Shown piece after piece: positions 33,370-41,930 of a stretch of DNA of 64,000 bases. The notes under the pieces were generated by a model. That model did no database searches. It was not told the origin of the DNA and was given only the letters and a program-made list of their open reading frames with translations. The stretch comes from Streptomyces sp. SAJ15 (GTDB taxonomy: Bacteria > Actinomycetota > Actinomycetes > Streptomycetales > Streptomycetaceae), in NCBI RefSeq assembly GCF_007595705.1, contig NZ_NISY01000001.1, forward strand, positions 310,001 through 374,000. The letters run 5' to 3'. Position 1 is the first letter of the stretch. Every line of letters begins with the position of its first letter. The position numbers were made by a program, and so were the translations under genes.

Positions 33370-36351
33370 GTGGCGGGCGAGTCCCCCGACACGTCGGAGC
33401 AGCAGAAGTCGTCGGGGGAGGCGACTCAGGGCGAACGCGACCCGCGGCTCGCCGTCGCGCGTGAGCGCGGCGCGGCGACCCGCGCCACCGGTGCCGCGGA
33501 CGGTGCGGCCGGCACCGGCGCGGCAGACGCCGGTGACGACGCGACAGGCGCCGGTGAAGGCGCGGCAGACGCCGGCGAGCCCCCGGTCGACCGCGCGACC
33601 GCGGTGCTCAGGACCCTGCGTACGGACGAGGGCGCGACCACGCGTGACGGTTCGCCGGCGGGCGACGGCTCGCCCGTGGGCGGATCGGGCGGCGCGGCCG
33701 AAGCGAGCGGCAAGGCCGCCGCGGAGGATGTTCGCGAGCGTGAAGGCGAGGTGGCCGAGCGTGCGGTGGCCCAGCCGGACGGAAAGCCGGACGGCGCCGG
33801 CGACGACGTGGAGCCGCTGCCGGTGCGCCCCGGAGGCCGGGGCGGCGACACGGCCAAGGCCGCGTCCGAGGCCGCGAGCCCGGACGCTTCCGCCTCCAGC
33901 GGCCGCGCGGGCGTCTCCGCGACGGTCGAGGGCGGCGACGCGCGCCTTCGGGCGGCCGTCGCGGCCTGGGTCTCCAGCGCCAACGAGCCCGCCGACGCCG
34001 ACACCGCGGGCTCTGCTTCCGACGCTGATTCCGACGCCGCCGCACGCGACGCCGACGCACACGCGGGCAGGACCGCGACGGGCCGCGCCGGCACCGCGGA
34101 CCGCGCGGAGAACGCGAAGGACTCCGCCGCGCCCCGCGCGGGCGCGGGTTCCGCCGCGACCGGCGACGCGGACGCGGCCAAGGGCACGGAGCGGGGCGCC
34201 GACGAGGCAGACAAGAAGGACGCCGAGCAGGCGTCGGCCCGGCGGGTCGACCAGCCGACGGCGTTCTTCGGCGCACTCCGCCAGAAGTCGCCCGACACCG
34301 CCGCCGACGCCGCGGCCGACCGCGCGGGCGCGTCCGCCGCCGGCGGCGGCGAGCAGCCCACGACCTCGCGATCGGCCGCCGCTTCCGCTCCCGCCCCCTC
34401 CGGTTCTCCCGCCTCCTCCGGCGGCGTCGACCGGGCCACCGCCGTGTTCGGCACCCTGCGAGCCAGGGGCGCCGACGCGGACGCCGACGCGGCGACGAGC
34501 GCGGATAAGAAGGAGAGCGCGAGCGCCGGGGGCGTCACCGACCGTAAGGGCGCCGGCACGGATGCCCCGGGCTCCGCCGGCGCGGGCGCCGGCAAGGCGA
34601 CCGGTCGGCCCGCCGACCAGCCGACCACCGCGTTCCGGGCGCCGCAGGCTCCCGCGGCCGGTTCGGGCAGGGGCGTCGAGGCCGGCAAGGCCGCGGAAGC
34701 CGGTCGGGCCGCCGGTGCGGCCGCGTCCGCCGGGGCCGGTGCCGCCGCGGGAACCGGTGCGCCCGCCGCGCCGGGTGGCAAGCCCAGCACCTTCGTGCCG
34801 CTGAGGTCCGCCGACGCCCCGGCGCCCGCGCGGCAGGCACCCGCCAAGCCGGCGGCCGCCCGCTCCACCGAGGCCACGCCGGACACGGCGGCCAAGGCGA
34901 CCGCGCCCGCGAAGCCGACCACACCGGCGAAGCCGGCCGCGCCCGCGAAGCCCGGGGCGGGCAAGGGCGCCCCGGCGCCGCTGCCCGACTTCGAGCGGAC
35001 CAAGCAGCAGCCGCTGCCGCCCACGCCGGGCGTCGGCGAGCCGGCGCCGCTGGATCTGCTGGCGCAGCTCACGAACACCCCGCCGCCCCCGGAGACGCCC
35101 ACCCGCACCATTGTGCGGCGGATCAAGATCTGGACCCCGCTGGTCATCCTGCTGGCGATCGTCTTCGTCACCGTGCAGGCGATGCGCCCGCTGCCGACTC
35201 CGCAGCTGAAGATCGCCAAGGACTCGGCGGCGTTCACCTTCCAGGGCACGCCGTTCGCCATGCCCTGGCCGGAGGAGGGCCAGGCGGCCGCGGAGGTCCA
35301 GGGCGCGGGCATGGTGGGCACCTTCGGCGAGCAGAAGCCGGTGCCGATCGCCAGTGTCACCAAGGTGATGACGGCGTACGTCATCCTCCAGAACCACCCG
35401 CTCAAGGCGGACAAGCCCGGCCCGAAGATCGAGGTCGACGCCCAGGCGGGCGACGAGTCGGACGCCACGGACGAGTCCCGGGTCGCCGTCAGCGCGGGGC
35501 AGGAGTACAGCCAGCGGCAGATGCTGGAGATGTTGATGATCCCGTCCGGGAACAACATCGCCCGGCTGCTGGCCCGGTGGGACGCCGGCTCCGAGAAGGC
35601 GTTCGTCAAGAAGATGAACGACACCGCCAAGAAGCTGGGCATGAAGAACACCGTCTACACCGACCCCAGCGGTCTGTCGGCCACCACCAAGAGCACCGCG
35701 GTTGACCAGCTCAAGCTGGCCAAGGAGGTCATGAAGGACCGGACCTTCCGACAGGTCGTGCGCACGGAGAACATCCGGATCCCCGGCCTCAACGACCCGG
35801 TCACCAAGGACCGGATCTTCAACAACAACTCCCTGGTGACCACGGAGCCCGGCACCGCCGGCATCAAGACCGGTTCCAGCTCGGCCGCCGGCGGCGCGCT
35901 GATGTGGGCCGCCTACAAGACGGTCGGCGGCAAGGACCAGCTGATCCTCGGCGTCACCCTCGACCAGCGCAACCACAACAGCAAGGACCCGAACGCCCAC
36001 CTGGCCGTGGTCCTGGCCAAGGTCCAGAAGCAGATCTCGGCGACGCGCGGCGCGCTCGTCACGGACACCCTGGTGAAGAAGGGCCAGGTGGTGGGCTATG
36101 TCGAGGACGGCCTCGGCGGCCGTACCCCGGTGGTGGCCACCAAGGACCTCAAGGGCGTCGGCTGGGCCGGCCACAAGGTCACGTTCTCCCTCGCCGCGGG
36201 CGGGCGGTCGCTGCCGCACACGGCCAAGGCGGGCACCGTCGTGGGCGAGCTGACCGCGGGCGGCGGGCCGGGCAGCGCGAGCGTGCCGGTGGCCCTCAAG
36301 AGTGATCTGTCCGAGCCGTCTTTCGGAACGAAGCTGACCAGGGTCGGCTGA
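33370..36351 (+). CDS. D-Ala-D-Ala carboxypeptidase-like serine hydrolase with long disordered N-terminal arm
   Basis: 993 residues from GTG 33370, fixed by AAGGAGGT just upstream. Residues 1-~580 are Ala/Gly/Asp-rich and presumably disordered in the cytosol. They carry four spaced copies of a D-[RQ]-[AP]-T-[AT] motif: DRATAVLRTLR at 74, DQPTAFFGALR at 294, DRATAVFGTLR at 354 and DQPTTAFRAP at 416. One membrane helix lies at ~588-606. The extracytoplasmic peptidase S11 domain has SVTK (S662, K665), SGN (726-728) and KTG (833-835), so it should be active on peptidoglycan stem peptides. About 380 residues longer than typical DacA proteins. A stem-loop follows at 36395. Confidence 0.9.
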   Translation: MAGESPDTSEQQKSSGEATQGERDPRLAVARERGAATRATGAADGAAGTGAADAGDDATGAGEGAADAGEPPVDRATAVLRTLRTDEGATTRDGSPAGDGSPVGGSGGAAEASGKAAAEDVREREGEVAERAVAQPDGKPDGAGDDVEPLPVRPGGRGGDTAKAASEAASPDASASSGRAGVSATVEGGDARLRAAVAAWVSSANEPADADTAGSASDADSDAAARDADAHAGRTATGRAGTADRAENAKDSAAPRAGAGSAATGDADAAKGTERGADEADKKDAEQASARRVDQPTAFFGALRQKSPDTAADAAADRAGASAAGGGEQPTTSRSAAASAPAPSGSPASSGGVDRATAVFGTLRARGADADADAATSADKKESASAGGVTDRKGAGTDAPGSAGAGAGKATGRPADQPTTAFRAPQAPAAGSGRGVEAGKAAEAGRAAGAAASAGAGAAAGTGAPAAPGGKPSTFVPLRSADAPAPARQAPAKPAAARSTEATPDTAAKATAPAKPTTPAKPAAPAKPGAGKGAPAPLPDFERTKQQPLPPTPGVGEPAPLDLLAQLTNTPPPPETPTRTIVRRIKIWTPLVILLAIVFVTVQAMRPLPTPQLKIAKDSAAFTFQGTPFAMPWPEEGQAAAEVQGAGMVGTFGEQKPVPIASVTKVMTAYVILQNHPLKADKPGPKIEVDAQAGDESDATDESRVAVSAGQEYSQRQMLEMLMIPSGNNIARLLARWDAGSEKAFVKKMNDTAKKLGMKNTVYTDPSGLSATTKSTAVDQLKLAKEVMKDRTFRQVVRTENIRIPGLNDPVTKDRIFNNNSLVTTEPGTAGIKTGSSSAAGGALMWAAYKTVGGKDQLILGVTLDQRNHNSKDPNAHLAVVLAKVQKQISATRGALVTDTLVKKGQVVGYVEDGLGGRTPVVATKDLKGVGWAGHKVTFSLAAGGRSLPHTAKAGTVVGELTAGGGPGSASVPVALKSDLSEPSFGTKLTRVG

Positions 36352-36394
36352 GCCGTGCCGGGTCCGTCCGTTCCGCGTTGAGCCCAGCGGTGTG

Positions 36395-36446
36395 CAGCCG
36401 CGCGGCGTTGAGACGTACCACGGTGCGACTCAACGCCGCGCGGCTG
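36395..36446 (+). terminator. Perfect 18-bp stem-loop
   Basis: Arms 36395-36412 and 36429-36446 (first arm CAGCCGCGCGGCGTTGAG) pair perfectly around a 16-base loop, 44 bp after the serine hydrolase stop. There is no T-run, which is usual for actinobacterial terminators. A shortened copy of the arm end (GCGTTGAG) lies upstream at about 36375. Nothing else is seen in 36352-36673. Confidence 0.75.
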
Positions 36447-36673
36447 TGTGGCGTCCTTCCCTTCACACGAAACACGCGTCTTATGCCTCCCTCACCTCTT
36501 TCACCTCCGTCGCCACCCCGGTCGCGTTCTCCCGAGGGCGCGCCCGCGCGGCGCCGCGTGCTAGCGTCGCCAGCGCCTCCGCGCGTGCTCCGCCCCGCCG
36601 CGGCGGAACCGGAGCGAACCGGGACAACGTGGATGCGTGGGGGAGATCTCGGGGGTAGACGGGGAGTGCCGCA

Positions 36674-38575
36674 GTGACGACCGTGGATCCGACGCGGGCC
36701 CAGGAGAGCGATAGCGACAAGCGTGGCGCCGCCGCGCGAATACGGGTACCCGGGCCGCGCCGGCCGGAGGCCGACGACTCGACTCCCACCGCCGCCGACG
36801 CCGGGGACGCACCCCAGCGCGCCGGCCGTGCGGGGCTGCTCCGGCGCGTAGTCTTCCATCCCGTGCCCGCCGCATTGATCCTCGCAGCGCTGCTGCACCT
36901 GCTGTGGGTCGCGCTGCTCGCCAACAGCGGCGGTGACCTGGCGGCGCAGGACGCCTGGGCGGAGTTCGCGCTCCAGCACCCGGACTCGGCGTACAACCTC
37001 GCCTGGTACGGCGGCATGCACCCCGTCTCCTACAGCATCATCTCGCCGTATCTGATGGCCGTCCTCGGCGTTCGTACGACGATGATGATCGCGGGCACCA
37101 TCTCGGCGGGTCTGCTGGCGCTGCTGATGGTGCGCAGCCCGGTGCGCCGGCCGATGTGGCCCACGCTCTACGGGACCTTCGCGCTGATCTGCAACGCGAT
37201 CTCGGGCCGGGTGACCTTCGGGCTGGGCGCGATGTTCGGCCTCGGGGCCATCGCCGTGATCTTCGCGTGGCCCACCAGGTGGCGCTCGCAGAGGTACACG
37301 CACAAGATACTTCGGGCCCTGTTGGCCGCCGTGCTGGCGGCGCTGTCGACCATGTCCAGCCCGGTGGCGGGCCTGTTCGTGGGCGTGGTGGCGGCGGCGC
37401 TGTGGCTGTCCAAGCGGCGCCCCGCCGCGTACGCGCTGGGCGTCACCCCGGCGCTGGTGGTCGGCCTGTCGTCCTGGCTGTTCCCGTTCTCGGGCACGCA
37501 GCCGATGGGCTTCGCGTCGACGATACTTCCGGTGCTCACCGGCGTCGCGGTGTTCACGCTGGTGCCCAAGGGCTGGCAGACGGTCCGGGTGGGTGGCGCG
37601 CTCTACGTCGTGGGCACCCTTCTCACCTGGCTGATCCCCTCCCAGATCGGTACCAACATCACCCGGCTCGGGATGATCTTCGGTGGCGTGGTGCTGGTCG
37701 CCGCGCTCCCCTACTACCGCAGGCCCGCCCGCGCGGAGCTGCGCACCACGGTGAACGGCCGCAAGTGGCTCGCGCTGGTGCTGGCGGTGGTCGGTGTGAC
37801 CACCTGGCAGCTGGTGAAGACCATCGACGACATCATCCACACCACGCCCGCCGCGGCCTGGAACCGGGAGCTGGCGCCGCTGATCGACCAGCTGGACCGG
37901 GTCGACGCGGATCGCGGTCGGGTCGAGGTGGTCCCGGTACGCAGCCACCGCGAGTCCTCCGCGCTCGACGACTACGTGAACCTCGCGCGGGGCTGGAACC
38001 GCCAGGCCGACCTGAAGCGGAACCCGATCTTCTACGACGATGAGGACGCCCCGCTCACGGCCGCCAGCTACCGGGCGTGGCTGGGCCGCATGGCGGTGCA
38101 CTACGTCGTGCTGCCCGCGGACGAGCCGGACACGGCGGCCAGGAAGGAGACCGAGCTCATCGCGGGCGGGCTGCCGTACCTCGACGAGGTCTGGTCCGAC
38201 GCCAACTGGAAGCTCTTCAAGGTCGCCAATCCGACACCGATCGCCGACCCGCCGGCGACCGTGCGGCGTGCCGGTGCTGAGGAGCTGGTCATCTCGGTCG
38301 AGTCGCCGGGACCGGTGCTCATCCGCATGCAGTACTCGCCGTGGCTGGCCCTGGTCGACGAAGACGGCGACCGGATCAAGCCGCCCAGCAGTGAGGGCGA
38401 CGCCCCGCTCGTCAACCGCAACGGCTGTCTGACCCGACAGGTCCAGGAGGCCGAGGAGGGGCAGCCGGAGGACGAGTGGACCGTGCTGCACGCCCCGCGC
38501 CCCGGCATCTACCGCATCGGCGCCCCCTACGAGCTGCCGCGCGGCACGCCCTGCCCGGACGGGCTGGTGGAGTAG
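36674..38575 (+). CDS. Polytopic membrane protein, GT-C-like, unknown function
   Basis: 633 residues from GTG 36674 (GGGGAG upstream). A ~60-residue cytosolic leader precedes about 10 membrane helices (first: PVPAALILAALLHLLWVALL). An early extracytoplasmic loop holds acidic and aromatic residues (GGDLAAQDAWAEFALQHPDS, then NLAWYGGMHPVSYS), like the catalytic loop of GT-C glycosyltransferases. The last ~200 residues are a soluble extracytoplasmic domain (VVPVRSHRESSALDDYVNLA, WKLFKVANPTP). Relatives are often labelled MFS transporters, which the topology does not support well. Conserved in Streptomyces; role unknown, perhaps surface-glycan synthesis. Confidence 0.75.
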   Translation: MTTVDPTRAQESDSDKRGAAARIRVPGPRRPEADDSTPTAADAGDAPQRAGRAGLLRRVVFHPVPAALILAALLHLLWVALLANSGGDLAAQDAWAEFALQHPDSAYNLAWYGGMHPVSYSIISPYLMAVLGVRTTMMIAGTISAGLLALLMVRSPVRRPMWPTLYGTFALICNAISGRVTFGLGAMFGLGAIAVIFAWPTRWRSQRYTHKILRALLAAVLAALSTMSSPVAGLFVGVVAAALWLSKRRPAAYALGVTPALVVGLSSWLFPFSGTQPMGFASTILPVLTGVAVFTLVPKGWQTVRVGGALYVVGTLLTWLIPSQIGTNITRLGMIFGGVVLVAALPYYRRPARAELRTTVNGRKWLALVLAVVGVTTWQLVKTIDDIIHTTPAAAWNRELAPLIDQLDRVDADRGRVEVVPVRSHRESSALDDYVNLARGWNRQADLKRNPIFYDDEDAPLTAASYRAWLGRMAVHYVVLPADEPDTAARKETELIAGGLPYLDEVWSDANWKLFKVANPTPIADPPATVRRAGAEELVISVESPGPVLIRMQYSPWLALVDEDGDRIKPPSSEGDAPLVNRNGCLTRQVQEAEEGQPEDEWTVLHAPRPGIYRIGAPYELPRGTPCPDGLVE

Positions 38576-38794
38576 CCGGCGCCTGGTGACATCCCGACCC
38601 GCGCGGTCGCGATCTCGGCCCCCCTCGGGCCGTCATCGCGGCCGCGCGGTCGCGTGGTGCGGGCGTGCCGCGGCGGCGGCCGTGGCTGTGCCCGCGGCGC
38701 CCGGCCGGCGCGAGGTCGGCGCGGGGTCGGCCACCCTGGGACGGGGTGACGGGCTTCGCGTGGACGGTGGCGCCCGGTGGGGTGGCGGTGGCGT

Positions 38795-38920
38795 CCCGCG
38801 CGGCGGCGCGCATCCGTGCGACGCGTGACGACGCTCCCCGCGCGGCGGCGCGCATCCGTGCGACGCGTGACGACGCTCCCCGCGCGGCGGCGCGCATCCG
38901 TGCGACGCGTGACGACGCTC
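38795..38920. repeat. 42-bp minisatellite, three copies
   Basis: Three head-to-tail copies, starting at 38795, 38837 and 38879, each beginning CCCGCGCGGCGGCGCGCATC, nearly identical, plus the first 8-10 bases of a fourth at 38921. The unit is a multiple of three, but no start codon or ribosome site supports translation. It has no spacers, so it is not a CRISPR array. Confidence 0.9.
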
Positions 38921-39110
38921 CCCGCGCGAGCGAGCCGACGGCGCTCCCCGTGCGAGCGAGCTGAGTGGGCTCGCGGGTCCGGGCGTAGCCCGCCGCTACG
39001 GGCCGGGACCGCGGCTCCGGGGGGCCGGGGCTATGGCGGGGGCTCGGGGCTCCGGGGGTGCCCGTGGTGCCCGTGGTGCGCGGGCCGGCGACGCGCGCGC
39101 GTGCGGGCGG

Positions 39111-39162
39111 GGCGTCGCGCGGACGCTGGCGGGTGGGGCGTCGCGCGGACGCTGGCGGGTGG
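39111..39162. repeat. 26-bp tandem pair
   Basis: Two perfect copies of a unit beginning GGCGTCGCGCGGACGCTGGC, starting at 39111 and 39137. Non-coding spacer. Confidence 0.85.
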
Positions 39163-39297
39163 GTGTGGGGCCGTCGGGCGGGTGCCCACGCGGTGTCGAC
39201 GTGCGCGGTCGCGAGTGGGCGCGTACGGCGGGCCCGGCGGCCTTGTCGGTACACCGCCGGCCGGGGCCGGGACGCCCCGCCCGTGGGCATCCCGCCG

Positions 39298-39894
39298 CTA
39301 AGGGCGTACCTCCGTGGTCGCGGCGCGCGTGGACGCCGGCGGGGTGTCGGCGCCGGCGGCAGCTGCCTGCTTGGCCGCGTGCTTGCGGGCCTTGGTGCGG
39401 TTACCGCACACCCGCATGGAGCACCAGCGGCGGCTGCGATTTTTGGACACGTCCCAGAACGCCCAGGCGCAGCTGTGCTCGGCACAGCGCTTGAGGCGAT
39501 GGGCCTCGCCGGTGGCGATCAGCTCGGCCCAGGCGATGGCGAGTCGGGCCAGGGCCTGTCGCGCCGGCGGCAGCTGGGGGACGGGCGCGGAGGCGCCGCC
39601 GCCCACCGTCACCAGGACGGGAAGCTCACGCAGCGCGGCGTCGGCCGCCGCCAGGACGGCCGCGTCCGCGCCGTCCCCGACATGGGTCCCGAGCTCCTCG
39701 CGGATCCCGGCGCGCAGCCGCAGGCACAGTTCGTGGTCCTCGGCGCCGACCCGGCGGTGGCGATCGGTGAGCCCGCGCTCCCACAGCCAGTCCGCGAGCT
39801 GTGCGGGCGTGGAGAGGTCGTCGGTCCCCTCTTCCACGTCGACGGTGTTGGCGAACGCCTCGACCAGCAGGGCCGAGGCCGGGGCCTCCAGCAT
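39298..39894 (-). CDS. CGNR zinc-finger (ABATE-domain) regulator
   Basis: About 198 residues from ATG 39894, which has GAGGAGG five bases upstream. Residues 1-~140 form the helical ABATE domain (EAFANTVDVEEGTDDLSTPA). The end carries the CGNR zinc finger: KRCAEHSCAWAFWDVSKN and RRWCSMRVCGNRTKARKH, where the two Cys pairs bind zinc and the CGNR loop contacts DNA. A Pro/Ala tail follows. Divergent from the MFS exporter gene, with dyad sequences between them, so it probably controls that pump in response to a drug or stress. Confidence 0.92.
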   Translation of the reverse strand: MLEAPASALLVEAFANTVDVEEGTDDLSTPAQLADWLWERGLTDRHRRVGAEDHELCLRLRAGIREELGTHVGDGADAAVLAAADAALRELPVLVTVGGGASAPVPQLPPARQALARLAIAWAELIATGEAHRLKRCAEHSCAWAFWDVSKNRSRRWCSMRVCGNRTKARKHAAKQAAAAGADTPPASTRAATTEVRP

Positions 39895-40010
39895 GGCCAC
39901 CTCCTCGGCCCCAGCCTACCGCCCTTGGCTAACCAGTCATTCGTTTTGCCGGTAGCGCTGGCGGGGGGTGTCGTGTCAGACTCACCTCTGCGCGCCTTAA
40001 CCGGTAAAAG

Positions 40011-40028
40011 TCGATAGCTGGTTATCGA
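40011..40028. promoter_or_regulatory. Dyad TCGATA-GCTGGT-TATCGA before the MFS gene
   Basis: Perfect 6-bp arms around a 6-bp centre, ending 23 bp before the ATG at 40052. In addition TAACCAG at 39930 and CTGGTTA at 40018 are inverted copies flanking the spacer. Candidate operator for the CGNR protein. Confidence 0.4.
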
Positions 40029-40051
40029 TGGACGAGGGGAACCGACGCTCG

Positions 40052-41416
40052 ATGAGTGACCACGCGCCGCGCCCGCCGCGGGCGTCCGCCCGCCGCAACG
40101 CCGCTGTACTGCTGCTCTTCACCGCGGTCACCAACCTCGCGGACGGCGTCACCAAGATCGCCCTGCCGCTGCTGGCCGCCCGTGCCTCCGGCTCGCCGGC
40201 CCAGGTGACGGCGGTCTCGCTGGCGTTGACGCTGCCCTGGCTGCTGGTCGCGCTCCATGTCGGTGTGCTCGTCGACCGGTTCGACCGGAGGCGGCTGCTG
40301 TGGCTGGCCGACGGCATGCGGCTGTCGGCGATCGGGGTGCTGCTCCATGCCGCGGCGACCGGGCGGCCGGGCATCTGGACGCTGTGTGGGGCGGCGGTCG
40401 TACTCGGTGTCGCCGAGGTCATCGCCCTCACCGCGGCCGCCGCGCTGGTCCCCGCACTGGTGCCGGAGGACGGGCGGGAGCGGGCCAACGCGTGGCTGGC
40501 GGGGGCCGAGACGGTCTGCAACGAGTTCTGCGGCCCGTTCGTCGGCGGTCTTCTGCTGGCCGCGGGCGCGGGGGTCGCGCTCGGTGCGACCTGGGTGGCC
40601 TACCTCGCCGCCTCGCTCGTCCTGCTGTTGCTGACCGGCCGCTTCCGCGCGGCGCGCGGCACGGTCGAGTCGGGGGTGGAGACCGGTGGCGAAGCCGAGG
40701 TCACGACCGGGACCGCGGCCGGATCCGTGGCGGTGACGGGGACCGCGACCGTGCATCGTCAGATCGTCGAGGGGCTGCGCTATCTGTGGCGGCAGCGGCT
40801 GCTGCGCACGATGTCGCTCATCCTCACCGCGCTGTGTGCCTGTTGGGGCGCCTGGTTGGCGCTGATGCCGCTGTACGCCACCGAGACCATGGCGCTGAGC
40901 TCGCACGAGTACGGCATGCTGCTCAGCGCGCTCGGGGTGGGTGGGCTGGTGGGGGCGGTCGCCGTCACACGCATCAACCGCTTCTTCGGCCGTCGTCGGG
41001 TGATGTTCGCCGACCTTGTGGGCACCTTCGCGATGATGGCCGTGCCCGCCGTGACCACCGAACTGTGGGCCGTCGCGGCGGCGGCCTTCGCGGGCGGCCT
41101 GGGCGGCACCCTCTGGTCGGTCAACGCCCGAACGATCAGCCAGCGGATCGTCCCCGACGTCATGCTCGGCCGCTGCAACGCGGTGGGACGCCTGTTCAGC
41201 TGGGGGGCCATGCCGGTGGGCGCGGGGCTGGTGGGGCTGCTGGCCCAAGGGCTCGGCGCGCGGGTGGCGTTCCTCGCCTTCGCCGCCCTGGTGGCCGTCT
41301 CCGTCGTGCCGTTTCTGCGGGTCATGACGCCGGCCGAGCTCGACGGTGGTCGAGCCCGGCCGGCGGGGGACGGTGTGCGGGGCGTACCGAGCGCGGTCAG
41401 CGCACCGCCACGGTGA
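40052..41416 (+). CDS. MFS transporter (MFS_3/EntS-like exporter)
   Basis: About 454 residues from ATG 40052 (GAGGGGA upstream); ATG 40028 is in frame but overlaps the dyad and has no ribosome site. Twelve membrane helices, starting AVLLLFTAVTNLADGVTKIA. GVLVDRFDRRRLLWLADGMR is the conserved loop between helices 2 and 3. A Gly/Thr-rich cytosolic loop (ESGVETGGEAEVTTGTAAGS) separates the halves. Similar to EntS-type exporters of siderophores and to macrolide pumps. Its 3' end overlaps the convergent secreted-protein gene by 20 bases. Confidence 0.9.
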   Translation: MSDHAPRPPRASARRNAAVLLLFTAVTNLADGVTKIALPLLAARASGSPAQVTAVSLALTLPWLLVALHVGVLVDRFDRRRLLWLADGMRLSAIGVLLHAAATGRPGIWTLCGAAVVLGVAEVIALTAAAALVPALVPEDGRERANAWLAGAETVCNEFCGPFVGGLLLAAGAGVALGATWVAYLAASLVLLLLTGRFRAARGTVESGVETGGEAEVTTGTAAGSVAVTGTATVHRQIVEGLRYLWRQRLLRTMSLILTALCACWGAWLALMPLYATETMALSSHEYGMLLSALGVGGLVGAVAVTRINRFFGRRRVMFADLVGTFAMMAVPAVTTELWAVAAAAFAGGLGGTLWSVNARTISQRIVPDVMLGRCNAVGRLFSWGAMPVGAGLVGLLAQGLGARVAFLAFAALVAVSVVPFLRVMTPAELDGGRARPAGDGVRGVPSAVSAPPR

Positions 41417-41795
41417 AGGCGGCGGAGTAGGTGGAGCCGCTCGCCATGCGCAGCTCGTTCTTGCCCTTGGCGCCGAGCTTGACGCGCAGGCTGTAGGCGC
41501 CGCTCTTGTTGACCACGGTGCTCGCCGGCAGGGTGACCCACTTGCCGCGCTGCTTCTGCTGGAGGGAGACCTTGCTGCCCGCCTTGATGCCGGTGGTCTT
41601 GCCGGTCACCCGGAACTCCTGCCAGGCGCGCACGATGTCCACCGACGACTTGGCGGTGATCGTCGTCTTGGCCTGCGGCTTGGCCGGGGCGGTCTTGACC
41701 GGGGCCGAAGTGGCCGCCATCGCGGTGGCGGCACCGCCGGTGAGGAGGGCGGCGGCGAGGGTGGCGGCGACGGCCAGGCGGTGCGTGCGCTTCAT
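41397..41795 (-). CDS. Small secreted beta-sandwich protein
   Basis: 132 residues from ATG 41795, with GGGAGGAA seven bases upstream. A Sec signal peptide (MKRTHRLAVAATLAAALLTG, cleavage near AMA-A) is followed by a Lys/Ala/Pro linker and an Ig-like repeat: IKAGSKVSLQQKQRGKWVTL, then NKSGAYSLRVKLGAKGKNEL. This pattern is typical of small surface-exposed Streptomyces proteins and SH3/bacterial-Ig-like modules. No catalytic residues are apparent. Function unknown. Confidence 0.82.
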   Translation of the reverse strand: MKRTHRLAVAATLAAALLTGGAATAMAATSAPVKTAPAKPQAKTTITAKSSVDIVRAWQEFRVTGKTTGIKAGSKVSLQQKQRGKWVTLPASTVVNKSGAYSLRVKLGAKGKNELRMASGSTYSAAFTVAVR

Positions 41796-41930
41796 GGTGG
41801 TTCCTCCCGTGTCAGCACGTTTAACCGAACTTCGCCCTGATAGATGGGGACACATGAGGATGGGTTGCCTGGTGTGGCACGGGTTTTTCGAGCGCCTCCG
41901 GTGCTTTGCCGGGCCTTTGCCTGCGGGCGC

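Larger units (their letters stand above)
38576..39297. other. Repeat-rich spacer between convergent genes
   Basis: 722 bp with no convincing gene. Frames crossing it consist of Arg/Ala/Gly low complexity. It contains the 42-bp minisatellite at 38795-38920 and the 26-bp pair at 39111-39162. Confidence 0.6.

Noticed and set aside
32974..36219. A 1,081-codon minus-strand open frame opposite the serine hydrolase
   Set aside because: Fully antisense to a gene with intact S11 motifs and a ribosome site; composition is Arg/Gly repeats and there is no known domain.
38795..38920. CRISPR array
   Set aside because: The 42-bp units are contiguous, without unique spacers, and no cas genes are present.
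38665..38964. A small protein with ARIRATRDDAPRA repeats
   Set aside because: It is the direct reading of the minisatellite; no ribosome site and no flanking coding signal.
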